Shown in pieces: positions 37,867 through 47,930 of a stretch of 64,000 bases of DNA. Numbering within the stretch: the first letter of the stretch is position 1; each line of letters begins with the position of its first letter. The notes below the pieces were generated by a model. It saw only the letters and a list, made by a program, of their open reading frames with translations. It was not told where the DNA came from and made no database searches. A program made the translations under genes and the position numbers. Origin of the DNA: Psychromonas sp. L1A2 (GTDB lineage Bacteria; Pseudomonadota; Gammaproteobacteria; Enterobacterales; Psychromonadaceae); contig NZ_WUAG01000002.1 in the NCBI RefSeq assembly GCF_009828855.1, forward strand, positions 1,550,001 to 1,614,000, read 5' to 3'.

Positions 37867-38976
37867 ATTCAAAAAAATCTATTTGAACATGATGCCATTG
37901 TAAATTCTCTTTATTGCTGGATAGCACTTGATGCTATTCCAGCACTTCAAAAGCGTAAAATTTTCACACTCCTATCTCATTATTCAATTGAACAACTCTT
38001 TCAACTTAATAAGCAACAATTAACGGCCCTTCACCTCAAACCCGAACAAATCACTGCTTTTTTACAGCCTAATAAAGCACATATTCAATCTTGTTTAGAT
38101 TGGCAAGAAAATGCAGATGATCGGAATATTATCAGCTATGGCGATCAACGTTACCCTCCATTATTGAAACAGATAAGTAGCCCTCCGTTATTATTATTCA
38201 CTCAAGGTAACTTAACCTTATTAAACTCCCCACAAATAGCGATTATTGGGAGTCGAAGTTGTACACCCTATGGCAAAGAAAAAGCTCATGACCTAGCACA
38301 GCAACTCTCTAAAGTAGGTTTAACCATTACCAGTGGGTTAGCGATAGGTGTTGATGGCATGGCTCATCAAGGTGCTTTAACAGAAATCGGTTCGACGGTT
38401 GCGGTATTGGGAACTGGTTTAAATAATATCTACCCTAAACGCCATACTTCACTGGCCACAGCGATTCGTGAAAAAGGATTATTAATCTCAGAGTTTTGGC
38501 CAGATACGCCAGCCTACCCAAGTAACTTTCCCAGACGTAATCGTATTATCTCAGGTTTAAGTCTTGGGACTTTGGTGATAGAGGCATCGCTAAGAAGCGG
38601 TTCATTAATTACAGCACGTTATGCGGCAGAGCAAAATAGAGAAGTCTTTGCTTTGCCTGGGTCGGTGGATAACCCCCAAGCATGTGGCTGTTTAAAGTTA
38701 ATTCAACAAGGTGCAAAATTAATATTGAATAGTGATGATATTATTAATGAATTTCCTGCATTAAATTTATTGCAATCAACCGCTATAGCACAACCTTACC
38801 CAGCTAAAAGTCAATCCCCTTTGCTATCATTAATTGACTATAATCTAACCAGTTTTGAAACAATTTTAGCCCGTAGTGGAATGGATGTAGTGAGCTTACA
38901 AAATGAGTTAATAGAATTAGAGATAAATGGTATAATTAACGTCCAACCGCAAGGTTACACCAAGTTAAAAGGTTAG
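37867..38976 (+). CDS. dprA: DNA processing protein DprA, apparent AUU start
   Basis: A 369-residue DprA/Smf: N-terminal helical region (WIALDAIPALQKRK), Rossmann core (IAIIGSRSCTPYG, TSGLAIGVDGMAH, SEFWPDTPAYPSNFPRRNRIISGLS, GSLITARYAAEQ) and a C-terminal winged helix. It loads RecA on incoming single-stranded DNA in transformation. The frame is open from 37852, and no ATG, GTG, TTG or CTG occurs before a TTG at 38164, which would remove about 100 conserved residues. An ATT at 37867 follows GAGG at 5-base spacing, making AUU the best start; an indel in the A7 run at 37871-37877 is the alternative. Confidence 0.85.
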   Translation: MQKNLFEHDAIVNSLYCWIALDAIPALQKRKIFTLLSHYSIEQLFQLNKQQLTALHLKPEQITAFLQPNKAHIQSCLDWQENADDRNIISYGDQRYPPLLKQISSPPLLLFTQGNLTLLNSPQIAIIGSRSCTPYGKEKAHDLAQQLSKVGLTITSGLAIGVDGMAHQGALTEIGSTVAVLGTGLNNIYPKRHTSLATAIREKGLLISEFWPDTPAYPSNFPRRNRIISGLSLGTLVIEASLRSGSLITARYAAEQNREVFALPGSVDNPQACGCLKLIQQGAKLILNSDDIINEFPALNLLQSTAIAQPYPAKSQSPLLSLIDYNLTSFETILARSGMDVVSLQNELIELEINGIINVQPQGYTKLKG

Positions 38977-38978
38977 TT

Positions 38979-39452
38979 ATGTTCGAAATTATCATGTATC
39001 TCTTTGAAAGTTATATACAAGTTGACCAAACAATGGAACTTGATACACAAGAGGTGACCGATGAATTAATGCAAGAAGGTTTTCAAAAGTCAGATATAAC
39101 CAAAGCGTTGGCTTGGTTAGACAACCTTGCAAACATGCATAGCCAAGAGCCTCAAACGAGAGCTACAGCAGAAAAAAAGACATCGCACCGTATTTATAAC
39201 AAACAAGAACAACGTCAAATATCTTTAGAATGTCGTAATTACATTCACTACTTAGAAGAAGCAAAAATATTAACCACACACACTCGTGAAATGGTCATTG
39301 ATTGCATCATGTCTTTAGACAGTGGTGAATTGATATTAGAAGATGTGAAATGGCTTATACTCATGGTTTTATTTAATGACCCTGTTAGCGATGATGCATT
39401 CTTACAATTAGAATCAATGCTAATGGATTTTGAAGACGGATTAATTCATTAA
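38979..39452 (+). CDS. smg: Smg family protein (DUF494)
   Basis: A 157-residue acidic, mostly helical protein of the Smg/DUF494 family, recognised by MFEIIMYLFESYI at the start and by its place directly after dprA. The function is not established. Only two bases separate it from dprA. Confidence 0.9.
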   Translation: MFEIIMYLFESYIQVDQTMELDTQEVTDELMQEGFQKSDITKALAWLDNLANMHSQEPQTRATAEKKTSHRIYNKQEQRQISLECRNYIHYLEEAKILTTHTREMVIDCIMSLDSGELILEDVKWLILMVLFNDPVSDDAFLQLESMLMDFEDGLIH

Positions 39453-39453
39453 T

Positions 39454-40014
39454 ATGAGCACGTTAAGTACTCACCATGAAAAAACCTCTGAAGCATGCCC
39501 TAAATGTGCTTCACCATTACATATTAGAAATGGTAAACAAGGGCCATTTCTAGGATGTAGCGCTTACCCTGTATGTGATTATTTACGTCCATTACATGAA
39601 AAAAGCGAAGTAAAAAAAGTATTAACGGGCAGTAGCTGCCCTTTATGCCAAAATGAGTTGGTATTAAAACAAGGACGCTTTGGGTTATTTATTGGTTGTA
39701 CTGACTATCCTACCTGTGAACATACTGCCCAACTTTCAGAACAAAATAAGCCAGTAGAAGAAGCTCTGAAAGAAGATTCAGTGCCTTGTCCAAGTTGTAA
39801 GAATGGTCATTTAATTGCCCGCCGATCTCGTTTTGGCAAAACATTTTATGCCTGTGACAACTACCCTGATTGCAAATATGCAGTGAATGACAAACCCGTT
39901 AATGAATTCTGTCCTGAATGTAAATGGCCAATATTAGTTGAACGAAAAACAGCGACGGCTAAACGCATAATCTGTCCTAAAAAAGGATGTAGTTACCGCA
40001 GTAAGCCACTATAA
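39454..40014 (+). CDS. Topoisomerase-type zinc-ribbon protein (YrdD-like)
   Basis: A 186-residue protein made of four C4 zinc ribbons (CPKCASPL, CPLCQNEL, CPSCKNGH, CPECKWPI, each with a second Cys pair) of the kind found at the C terminus of DNA topoisomerase I. E. coli YrdD, at the same locus, is related. It probably binds single-stranded DNA. It starts one base after the smg stop. Confidence 0.88.
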   Translation: MSTLSTHHEKTSEACPKCASPLHIRNGKQGPFLGCSAYPVCDYLRPLHEKSEVKKVLTGSSCPLCQNELVLKQGRFGLFIGCTDYPTCEHTAQLSEQNKPVEEALKEDSVPCPSCKNGHLIARRSRFGKTFYACDNYPDCKYAVNDKPVNEFCPECKWPILVERKTATAKRIICPKKGCSYRSKPL

Positions 40015-40113
40015 TTATTGGCTCTTTTGTATTCAGACACCCTATGTTTTTGCCTTTTACCGGACGGCTCAACTAACCTACAATCAACTCGTTTATTACT
40101 AGGAAAACTCTTA

Positions 40114-40683
40114 ATGACCATCAATAAACATGAGCTTTCTCAAGCACTTTTAGCATTAACAACACAAGGTGTTATTGCCTACCCTACTGAATCTGTTTTT
40201 GGATTAGGTTGTGACCCTGACAGCGAAATCGCAATTCAAAAAATTCTCGATTTAAAACAACGCCCTGCACATAAAGGATTGATTTTAATTGCCGCGAATA
40301 TCGAGCAGTTAGAAAATTATGCTGACTTTTCATCATTAAGCACTGAACAACTCAACAATATTAAAGCAACGTGGCCAGGCCCTTTTACATGGGTTGTTCC
40401 TGTACAAGCTTCATTATCAAAATTAGTCAGTGGAGACTTTGATAGCATTGCCGTACGAGTTAGTAAACATCCTGTAGTACAAGCATTATGCGAAGCGTTT
40501 GGTAAACCCATTATTTCCACCAGCGCAAACTTATCTGGCAAAGACGCTTGTATTACTGCAACACAAGTCGAGCAAATGTTTATGAATAACCCGTTGCTAG
40601 ATCATGTTATTGACCAACCTGTGACTGGTTTAGAAAACCCCTCTCAAATCCATGATGCACTAACCGGCAAACGATTACGTTAA
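40114..40683 (+). CDS. tsaC: Threonylcarbamoyl-AMP synthase TsaC
   Basis: A 189-residue YrdC/Sua5 protein that makes threonylcarbamoyl-AMP for t6A at position 37 of ANN-decoding tRNAs. Motifs: VIAYPTESVFGLGCDP, KQRPAHKGLILI and PIISTSANLSGK. The ATG at 40114 was chosen because AGGA lies about 10 bases upstream and the length fits the family; the open frame extends to a TTG at 40018 with no family similarity. It belongs to the dprA-smg-zinc-ribbon-tsaC block. Confidence 0.92.
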   Translation: MTINKHELSQALLALTTQGVIAYPTESVFGLGCDPDSEIAIQKILDLKQRPAHKGLILIAANIEQLENYADFSSLSTEQLNNIKATWPGPFTWVVPVQASLSKLVSGDFDSIAVRVSKHPVVQALCEAFGKPIISTSANLSGKDACITATQVEQMFMNNPLLDHVIDQPVTGLENPSQIHDALTGKRLR

Positions 40684-40710
40684 TTCGCTGTAACGATAGC
40701 AATCATTAAG

Positions 40711-40747
40711 TCGAATCTAAGGGGTTAAATAAACACCTTAGATTCGA
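40711..40747 (+). terminator. 12-bp perfect hairpin after tsaC
   Basis: TCGAATCTAAGG and CCTTAGATTCGA with a 13-base loop, 28 bases after the tsaC stop. No T-tract follows; it may still end the dprA-tsaC transcript. A second inverted repeat, TTCAGTCCA (40782-40790) with TGGACTGAA (40810-40818), lies between it and the purE promoter. Confidence 0.5.
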
Positions 40748-40820
40748 GTAAGTATCTATTTAACCTATTTTCCCTTCTATTTTCAGTCCAGAATCCATTA
40801 GCCGATCCATGGACTGAACT

Positions 40821-40850
40821 TTGCATCTTATAGGGTAACAGGTATATAAT
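40821..40850 (+). promoter_or_regulatory. Predicted sigma-70 promoter of purEK
   Basis: TTGCAT, an 18-base spacer and TATAAT, about 54 bases before the purE ATG. I found no clear PurR operator (ACGCAAACGTTTTCGT type) over it. Confidence 0.55.
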
Positions 40851-40903
40851 CGCGCGCATCTTTTGAACGAGTTTTAAACAATCACCCTATAACAGGAGTA
40901 TGC

Positions 40904-41386
40904 ATGAAAGTTGGTATTATTATGGGCTCAAAGTCTGACTGGCCGACCATGGAACACGCAGCAAATATGCTAGATTCTTTTGGTATTGAATATGAAACTC
41001 GCGTTGTTTCTGCACACCGTACTCCACAACTATTAGCAGATTACGCTTCTAGCGCTGCTGCACGAGGCATTAAAGTCATTATTGCTGGTGCAGGCGGTGC
41101 AGCACATTTACCAGGTATGGCGGCTGCTTTTACTAGTTTGCCTGTATTAGGTGTACCGGTTCAATCTAAAGCACTAAAAGGTATCGACTCTTTATTATCA
41201 ATTTGCCAAATGCCTAAAGGTGTTGCCGTAGGAACGCTTGCTATCGGTGAAGCGGGTGCTGCAAATGCAGGTTTATTAGCGACACAAATTCTAGCTTGTC
41301 AGCAACCAGAGCTACTCGCAAAAGTTGATGCATTCCGTCAGAAACAAACAGAAACCGTTTTAGCTAACCCAGATCCTGCGATTTAA
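40904..41386 (+). CDS. purE: N5-carboxyaminoimidazole ribonucleotide mutase PurE
   Basis: A 160-residue class I PurE. The motifs GSKSDWPTM and SAHRTP mark the active site, with the catalytic His in SAHRT. It converts N5-CAIR, made by PurK, to CAIR in purine synthesis. It is followed one base later by purK. Confidence 0.95.
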   Translation: MKVGIIMGSKSDWPTMEHAANMLDSFGIEYETRVVSAHRTPQLLADYASSAAARGIKVIIAGAGGAAHLPGMAAAFTSLPVLGVPVQSKALKGIDSLLSICQMPKGVAVGTLAIGEAGAANAGLLATQILACQQPELLAKVDAFRQKQTETVLANPDPAI

Positions 41387-41387
41387 T

Positions 41388-42536
41388 ATGAATATTCTAG
41401 TATTAGGTGCAGGGCAACTTGCACGTATGATGAGCTTAGAAGCTGCGCCATTAAATTTAAATGTACGCGCTTATGATGTTGGTTCAAAACAAGTTGTTCA
41501 TCCTCTGACATTGCATTTGTTTGAGCAAACACTTGAAGAAGCTATCGCGTTAGTGGATGTGATCACTTGTGAATTTGAGCATATCCCTGATGACGTACTC
41601 GCACTTTGCTGTGCTAGCGGTAAGTTTTTCCCAGGTAAAGCAGCGATTAAAGCGGGTGGTGACCGCAGTATTGAAAAAGCATTGCTTGATAAAACAGGTG
41701 TGCCTTCAGCTCCTTACAAACTGATCACCGAAAAACAGCAACTTATTGATTCGGTTTCATTGCTAGGCTTACCTTTAGTCATTAAGACCTGCCAAGCCGG
41801 TTATGATGGAAAAGGACAATGGCGCTTAAAATCATTAGATCAACTTGATGAAATTTGGTCAGAAATGGCAGAATTTATTGCAGCTGGCACAGAAGCCTTT
41901 CCGCATACTATTATTGCAGAGAAAATGATTCCTTTTAACCGTGAAGTTTCGGTGATTGGGGCTCGTGATAAAGCAGGTAATATTGCGATATATCCGGTCA
42001 CAGAGAATCAGCATACCGATGGTGTTTTAACCTTATCATTAGCCATTGAAATGGATATTAACATTCAACAACAAGCTGTTGATGCCTTTAATAAACTATC
42101 GACAACGATGGACTACGTAGGTGTATTAGCCATTGAGTTCTTTGATGTAGATGGCAAGTTAATGGTCAATGAGATTGCACCACGAGTGCATAACTCAGGC
42201 CACTGGACACAGCAAGGCACCGCTTGTAGCCAATTTGAGAACCATATGCGTGCGGTTGCGGGTTTGCCGTTAGGCGATACTCGATTGCAAAAAGTCAGTG
42301 CGATGATCAATGTATTAGGTCAAGCATCCATTAGCCAAAAAGTACTTAGTATTAGTGATGTTAAAAGTCATTGGTACGGTAAAGAACAACGAGCTGGCCG
42401 TAAGATGGGACATATTAATGTTTCAGCAGAAACCAATGCCGTATTAGCTAATAAGTTATTACAACTGGCTGAAATCTTACCTGAACAAGATTATCCAGGT
42501 ATAAAAAGCACCGCACAGCGATTATTAGAAAGTTAA
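41388..42536 (+). CDS. purK: N5-carboxyaminoimidazole ribonucleotide synthase PurK
   Basis: A 382-residue ATP-grasp enzyme that carboxylates AIR with bicarbonate. N-terminal LGAGQLARMM, ATP-grasp core around PLVIKTCQAGYDGKGQW and VNEIAPRVHNSGHWT. Operon with purE; a strong terminator follows. Confidence 0.95.
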   Translation: MNILVLGAGQLARMMSLEAAPLNLNVRAYDVGSKQVVHPLTLHLFEQTLEEAIALVDVITCEFEHIPDDVLALCCASGKFFPGKAAIKAGGDRSIEKALLDKTGVPSAPYKLITEKQQLIDSVSLLGLPLVIKTCQAGYDGKGQWRLKSLDQLDEIWSEMAEFIAAGTEAFPHTIIAEKMIPFNREVSVIGARDKAGNIAIYPVTENQHTDGVLTLSLAIEMDINIQQQAVDAFNKLSTTMDYVGVLAIEFFDVDGKLMVNEIAPRVHNSGHWTQQGTACSQFENHMRAVAGLPLGDTRLQKVSAMINVLGQASISQKVLSISDVKSHWYGKEQRAGRKMGHINVSAETNAVLANKLLQLAEILPEQDYPGIKSTAQRLLES

Positions 42537-42572
42537 TAAAACCTGATTGGCCGCCTAGAGTACCAATAAAAC

Positions 42573-42598
42573 AAGCCGAGTTTAATACTCGGCTTTTT
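42573..42598 (+). terminator. Rho-independent terminator of purEK
   Basis: AAGCCGAGT, loop TTAAT, ACTCGGCTT followed by TTT: a 9-bp stem 37 bases past the purK stop. Confidence 0.85.
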
Positions 42599-42732
42599 AT
42601 TATCTTTTTTATAGTGAAATGTTAATAACAGCGGTTATTGAATAATGCTCGCGATGACTTGATTGGATGGTTAGTCACTGATAGTAATAGCAATTACTCA
42701 ACTTATACACTCTTACACTAACAAATAACTGA

Positions 42733-43770
42733 TTAAATAAGCGTTAAAGCCACGATTTTTAATGGATGGTTATCATCAAATGAAGGGAAGTCTTGATGGC
42801 AGTCTAACCACTGTACATCACTCACTGTACGCCCTTGTTTTTCAACACAACGCACTAAACTAGCAAACCAAGCTTCTTTATCAACCTTCGCTACATTATT
42901 ACAGCAAACAATCGTACCGCCTGTTTTGGTTGTTAGTACCGCAGGTTTGAATAAGCTTTGGTAGTCATTCACCAAATCAACCGTACCAAATGCACTTTTA
43001 GCAAAACGAGGAGGATCTAGAAATACTAAATCAAACTGTGACGCTGACATTTTTGGATAACTAGGTAGCTTTTTATTATTACGACTCGCCACTTTCAGTC
43101 CAGCTAACTGACGTAAAGCAGGAAAAGCATCACTTTGAATAAACTGACAGACCGACTCAACACCATTTAATTCTGCATTCTTTTGTCCTGCAGCTAATGC
43201 AAAAGATGAGAAATCAACATTAATCACACGTTTAGCACCGCCCACAGCAGCTGCGGTACCAATACCACAAGTATATGAAAACAGATTTAACACTGTTTTT
43301 TTATGACTATTCGCTTTCATAAACTCACGCCCAACACGCATATCTAAAAACAACAGAGGGTCTTGCCCTTCATGGCGTAATTTACTGGTAAATAACACCC
43401 CATTTTCAGACACCACTTGGTCACTTTGCGAAAAAGCTTCTGTGCTTTCATTTAATTCATTAATAATACGTGAATTTTTGTTTGATCTATCGTTATAAAC
43501 AACGGGTAAATCGGCTACATTAATTAACACTTTCTTAATCAGCTCAAGTTCTTCCGCTGATAGCGTCTCATGAAAGGTTTGAATTAACCAAGCATCACCA
43601 TAACGATCAATATTAAGGCCATTCACACCTTCCACTGTGCCATGAAACACACGAAAACAATTAGTCAGTGGAATATCAGATACAACAGCATTAAGGTTAT
43701 TAATAAGATCGGCACGTTTGGCTAACGCAGTCGTTAACAGAGAAGTTATTGGCATAATCAAGAGACTCAT
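42733..43770 (-). CDS. Class I SAM-dependent rRNA methyltransferase, RlmI-like without PUA domain
   Basis: A 345-residue protein with a SAM-binding fold (NLFSYTCGIGTAAAVGGA), an RlmI/RlmL-type catalytic motif FLDPPRFAKS, and an N-terminal region with FHGTVEGVNGLNIDRYGD. E. coli RlmI has a PUA domain before this; here it is missing or very reduced. The likely substrate is 23S rRNA cytosine or guanine, but the site is unknown. The ATG at 43770 was chosen over an upstream TTG at 43794. Confidence 0.8.
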   Translation of the reverse strand: MSLLIMPITSLLTTALAKRADLINNLNAVVSDIPLTNCFRVFHGTVEGVNGLNIDRYGDAWLIQTFHETLSAEELELIKKVLINVADLPVVYNDRSNKNSRIINELNESTEAFSQSDQVVSENGVLFTSKLRHEGQDPLLFLDMRVGREFMKANSHKKTVLNLFSYTCGIGTAAAVGGAKRVINVDFSSFALAAGQKNAELNGVESVCQFIQSDAFPALRQLAGLKVASRNNKKLPSYPKMSASQFDLVFLDPPRFAKSAFGTVDLVNDYQSLFKPAVLTTKTGGTIVCCNNVAKVDKEAWFASLVRCVEKQGRTVSDVQWLDCHQDFPSFDDNHPLKIVALTLI

Positions 43771-44089
43771 AAAAGAGAAATAGCTATTCAGCAAAAATTA
43801 ATGCCAGATAATGAAAACTTATAATATCAAACCCGATGCTTTAACAAAACAAAAACCAAGATTGCTATTAATAATCTCAACAGAATAACTGGGACTGACC
43901 GTGATAAATAAAGTCTATTTATGCCAAATACCTTACGTTAGATCACCACAACTCAATCACTACCTTTCTCGACCTTGATACCAGTCAATTCACGCTCATA
44001 AATTGCTATAAAAAAGACCTCTATGGATACCCTGAGGTCAGCAGACATGATAAATTAACCTTACTAAACTTATTGAATTTGGAGCTCAC

Positions 44090-44908
44090 ATGGATCAGTA
44101 CGCTGTTTTTGGCAATCCTATCAAACATAGTAAATCGCCTTTTATTCACACTTTATTTGCCAATCAAACACAGCAACAGATGTCTTACGGTATTGTTGAA
44201 GCACCTGTTGATGGTTTTACAGAAGCAGTCCAAGCCTTTTTTAATAGCGATGCAAAAGGGTGTAATATTACCGCGCCCTTTAAAGAAGAAGCTTTTCAGT
44301 TTGCACAATCTTTAACTGACCGTGCACGTTTAGCGGGCGCAGTTAATACGTTAAAGAAAACCGATGATGGTTTAATTATTGGTGATAATACCGATGGTGC
44401 CGGACTAGTTTTAGACTTAAAAAATAATCATGTAAACCTAACCGATGCACGTATTTTATTATTAGGAGCTGGTGGTGCAGCACGTGGTGTATGCAGCTCC
44501 CTACTCGCAGAAAATCCTGCTCAATTAACTATTGCGAACCGTACTTTTGAAAAGGCCGAAAGATTAGCTTCTATTTTCAAGGAGCTAGGTAATATTAATG
44601 CCACTGAATTTAACGATTTATCAGGTCCCTTTGACCTTATCATTAATTCAACTTCTGCAGGTTTACACGGTAGCCTTCCAAGTATATCAACATCATTAAT
44701 TACACCAGAAACTGCAATCTATGACATGACTTACAATGCTGAAGTGACTGCATTCAATGCTTGGGCAAAAGAAAACGGTGCAAGGTTAACAATTGATGGT
44801 TTAGGCATGTTAGTTGGCCAAGCTGCTGAAAGTTTTGCTATTTGGCGCGGTGTAAAACCAGGTGCAAAACAAGTATTAAGTGAATTACGTCATAACCTAG
44901 CCGGTTAG
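44090..44908 (+). CDS. aroE: Shikimate dehydrogenase AroE
   Basis: A 272-residue NADPH-dependent enzyme that reduces 3-dehydroshikimate. The substrate loop is [12 protein letters not shown], the catalytic Lys is in [11 protein letters not shown], the Asp in DNTDGAG and the nucleotide loop in [10 protein letters not shown]. It is followed by yrdB, as in E. coli. Confidence 0.95.
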   Translation: MDQYAVFGNPIKHSKSPFIHTLFANQTQQQMSYGIVEAPVDGFTEAVQAFFNSDAKGCNITAPFKEEAFQFAQSLTDRARLAGAVNTLKKTDDGLIIGDNTDGAGLVLDLKNNHVNLTDARILLLGAGGAARGVCSSLLAENPAQLTIANRTFEKAERLASIFKELGNINATEFNDLSGPFDLIINSTSAGLHGSLPSISTSLITPETAIYDMTYNAEVTAFNAWAKENGARLTIDGLGMLVGQAAESFAIWRGVKPGAKQVLSELRHNLAG

Positions 44909-44927
44909 TTTTTATAGAGAACTTAAT

Positions 44928-45218
44928 ATGAATCAAGCCATCATCTTTTCAGATAATGAACAATACAACACGATCTCACAACAAGTAGAGTTTCAAGCGC
45001 AAAATAAAGGCGTATTAATTAGCTGCGTTATCTCACTAAGCCACTTACAACAGCTTAATGAGCAAGCAGAGATAACTTCTGAACAGCGTATTAATATCGA
45101 AACAACAGCACTGACTTTATTTGATAATGCTCGTTTTGATATTGAGGACCTTGCTGAAGAGATGATTAATCAACAAACGTTCGGTGAAGATGGAAAAATC
45201 TATCTACACAATACTTAA
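44928..45218 (+). CDS. yrdB: DUF1488 family protein YrdB
   Basis: A 96-residue protein of the DUF1488 family, identified by its position directly after aroE (as E. coli yrdB) and by the NQAIIFSDNEQYN and VLISCVISLSHL segments. The function is unknown. Confidence 0.78.
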   Translation: MNQAIIFSDNEQYNTISQQVEFQAQNKGVLISCVISLSHLQQLNEQAEITSEQRINIETTALTLFDNARFDIEDLAEEMINQQTFGEDGKIYLHNT

Positions 45219-45245
45219 TCTATATCTCAATGAGGAATGAATATC

Positions 45246-45509
45246 ATGCAAAGCCACCGCATTAATGAAATTTTAGAATTAATTAAACCTTACTGGTTAA
45301 AAAACCAAGAATTGAGTTTATTAGAAGTATTACAATTAATCTCGACAGAGTCTGGATTTGACAAACCGATGACAGAGTTAACTGATGAAGTGATAATTTA
45401 TCATTTAAAAATGGATCAAACTGCAGAAGGGGAAATGATCCCAGGTATTGCCAAGGATTGTGAAGATGACTTCGAAACGGCACTGCTAAAAGCGCGCGGT
45501 TTATTATAG
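45246..45509 (+). CDS. yihD: YihD family protein (DUF1040)
   Basis: An 87-residue protein matching E. coli YihD along its length: RINEILELIKPYW, ESGFDKPMTELTDEVIIYHLKM and IPGIAKDCEDDFETALLKARG. The second ATG (45246) aligns with the E. coli start and has GAGG about 10 bases upstream; the ATG at 45237 lies one base from that motif. The function is unknown. In E. coli it precedes srkA-dsbA, which lie elsewhere in this window. Confidence 0.85.
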   Translation: MQSHRINEILELIKPYWLKNQELSLLEVLQLISTESGFDKPMTELTDEVIIYHLKMDQTAEGEMIPGIAKDCEDDFETALLKARGLL

Positions 45510-45610
45510 TTGCTAATAAAAATTGCATAATAAGGACAATTGGTTCCTGTAAATAAAAAGAGACTGTAATAAAAACGGTGTTACTCCCTTATTATGCGAA
45601 TCGAGGTAAT

Positions 45611-47278
45611 CTATAATTTAAAGTGAGATATTTTATCTTTTAAGTTTAAAGATACCTGTGCAAGCTCTTCAGAAGTAACAGAGACCTTAGTAGAAGACTC
45701 AACGTTACTTTCTGTAAGGTCATGGATTAAGTTACTATTTATTGAAAGCTCTTTAGATGTGCTCGATTGCTCTGCTGCAGCTATAGCTATCTGCTCGCTC
45801 ATCCCATTTACTTCTTCGATAGCTAATTGAATCTCTTCAACTCTCGTCGTTGAGTCGATAGCCGTTTGATGGCTTGCTTCTCCATAGACTGAACATTGTT
45901 GCATTGAGTTAACAGCACTTACAGTTCCTTGCGAAAAAGTACTGATAATACCTTCGATTTCAATAGTAGAAGATTGAGTACGTTGAGCCAAATTTCTTAC
46001 TTCATCTGCAACAACAGCAAACCCGCGCCCCTGTTCACCAGCTCGAGCGGCTTCAATTGCAGCATTTAATGCCAATAAATTTGTTTGATCTGCAATGCTT
46101 TTAATGACATCCAACACCGAACTAATATTAGCACTGTGTAGCTCCAATTCTTTTACGTCTGCGCTTGTTTTTGCTAAGCTATCAGTTAATTGAGAAATAG
46201 ATTCCATAGACTTTAAAGTACTTTCTTTACTATCCGATGCTTTCACTGTGATATTAATCGTCGTATCTTGTGTATTTTTAGTATGGCTAGCGACTTCTTC
46301 AGAGGTTGCCTCCATTTCTGTAACCGCTGTTGCAACAAGTGCAATTTGCTCTGCCTGCTCATTAATGTTTGCAGAAACTTTCGCGCTAACCTCGGCTAGG
46401 TGAATGCTCATTTCAAGTATCTCTGTTGCACTAGAGTCAACCGCTCCAATTATATGACTTAAATCAGACCTCATTGTTTCAACACCAAATTCAACACTCA
46501 ACGTAGAAGCAGCAGGTTTTTTTAGATTACCATTCGCGATATCTTTAATATCTTGTTTAAGTTCTTTAAGGTCTTTATTTAAAATAAAAGTAATATATTT
46601 TGTAATAACAATAATAAGAATTAAAATAAGCACAGAAACCGCTACACCAAAGGATAAGATACTCTCCTCTTCTAATTTAAGCTGGTGAACATTTTCTTCT
46701 GTTAGCGCTTCTATATCTGCCAATACACCTGTTATCAAATGTTCAATTTCTAAACTTTCATTATGAACTTCTTCAGATTGAGTAATTGCTAAATTAAACT
46801 TTTCTTGTTTAAGTAAATCAAAAACATCAGCAGCATGAATAGTCCAATTTTTATGCAAGCTTTGTAATTCTTTAATTTCACTTTCAATTGTTATAAACGT
46901 TTTTTTATTATGGCTATCCTCCATTAAAGCAATGGACTGAGTTAGTAAATTGTGAGCCTCGGTTAGTTCTTTTGATATTTTGATAGAGAGTGAATTAAAC
47001 TCTTCCTTTGACTTATCAAACCCATTAACCGCATTCGCATTTATCTCAAACTGTAATGAAAAGCTAAATATTTTTTCGTATTGTATTTCTTGCATCAATT
47101 GATGCTCTGTTGTCATGGTAATTACTTTGGTAAGCGGAATGAGATCTGCTTCTATTTGCTCTATATGACCACCCATTGTATTAATCTTGTTATTACTTAC
47201 GACCCCATATACCAACTGTATAACAATCATTATTATTGAATAAGTAATGATCATTTTAATTATCGACATTTTTTTCAT
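45611..47278 (-). CDS. Methyl-accepting chemotaxis protein
   Basis: A 555-residue chemoreceptor. Membrane helices at about residues 8-28 and 200-225 enclose a periplasmic helical domain of about 170 residues. After a short HAMP-like linker ([18 protein letters not shown]) comes the signalling domain with the conserved hairpin tip [20 protein letters not shown] and [15 protein letters not shown]. There is no CheR/CheB-binding pentapeptide at the C terminus. The ligand is unknown. No che genes are nearby. Confidence 0.92.
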   Translation of the reverse strand: MKKMSIIKMIITYSIIMIVIQLVYGVVSNNKINTMGGHIEQIEADLIPLTKVITMTTEHQLMQEIQYEKIFSFSLQFEINANAVNGFDKSKEEFNSLSIKISKELTEAHNLLTQSIALMEDSHNKKTFITIESEIKELQSLHKNWTIHAADVFDLLKQEKFNLAITQSEEVHNESLEIEHLITGVLADIEALTEENVHQLKLEEESILSFGVAVSVLILILIIVITKYITFILNKDLKELKQDIKDIANGNLKKPAASTLSVEFGVETMRSDLSHIIGAVDSSATEILEMSIHLAEVSAKVSANINEQAEQIALVATAVTEMEATSEEVASHTKNTQDTTINITVKASDSKESTLKSMESISQLTDSLAKTSADVKELELHSANISSVLDVIKSIADQTNLLALNAAIEAARAGEQGRGFAVVADEVRNLAQRTQSSTIEIEGIISTFSQGTVSAVNSMQQCSVYGEASHQTAIDSTTRVEEIQLAIEEVNGMSEQIAIAAAEQSSTSKELSINSNLIHDLTESNVESSTKVSVTSEELAQVSLNLKDKISHFKL

Positions 47279-47659
47279 TTCATTCCCTTAAAATATAGCC
47301 ATGAATAAATAAAAATTATTAAAAACGATCAATATATTTAACATTCCGTTAAACGCATTAATCAAAAAAATGACACTTCTTAATTCATATGAAAAGTTAA
47401 AAAGTACTTAGAATTAATAATTCCAACAGAGTGTAGACAGTTTTAAAAATGTATTTAAAAGTAAAGTCATTAACTTACCGTTTTAACGTGTAAGTCACTT
47501 AATGGCTGGCACAAAATGATGTTTACTAAATGCTTCAGTTAAAAATATTGATGGTTATAAGCCACTTTTTTGTAAAAGATTACTGGTATTGTAAAATTTC
47601 AAATGTGAATATATGTATCAATATTCTTAAATATAAAAATGAAAGATGGAGTAATTAAT

Positions 47660-47860
47660 ATGTTAGAGAACTATAAAAAAATGGATGTTAATATGCTGTT
47701 GAGTATTGTTAATATGAAATTAAGAAATGAAAGTCAAACACTCGAGGACCTATGTGTAACCTATGAAATTGAAAAGCCATTGCTATTAGAAAGGCTTGAA
47801 AAGCATGATTTTGTTTATGATGATGATCACCATCAGTTTAAGCAGCGCTCTACACAATAA
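47660..47860 (+). CDS. DUF4250 family small protein
   Basis: A 66-residue protein. The segment MLLSIVNMKLRNESQTLEDLC is characteristic of the DUF4250 family, and the later LLLERLEKHDFVYD segment also fits. The ATG at 47660 has GGAG 8 bases upstream; an earlier in-frame ATG at 47639 has none. The function is unknown. The 360-bp gap before it contains no gene and no clear motif. Confidence 0.7.
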   Translation: MLENYKKMDVNMLLSIVNMKLRNESQTLEDLCVTYEIEKPLLLERLEKHDFVYDDDHHQFKQRSTQ

Positions 47861-47894
47861 GTATCATAGGTAACGTTTATTCCTCAATAATTAA

Positions 47895-47924
47895 AACATG
47901 ATGTTATAGCGATAACATCATGTT
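47895..47924. terminator. Bidirectional hairpin between DUF4250 gene and sitD
   Basis: AACATGATGTTAT, loop AGCG, ATAACATCATGTT: a 13-bp perfect stem. On the minus strand it is followed by TTTAATTATT, fitting a sit operon terminator. Confidence 0.7.
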
Positions 47925-47930
47925 ACTGAG

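Noticed and set aside
38164-38976. TTG at 38164 as the start of dprA
   Set aside because: It would remove about 100 residues that read as a normal DprA N terminus in the same frame.
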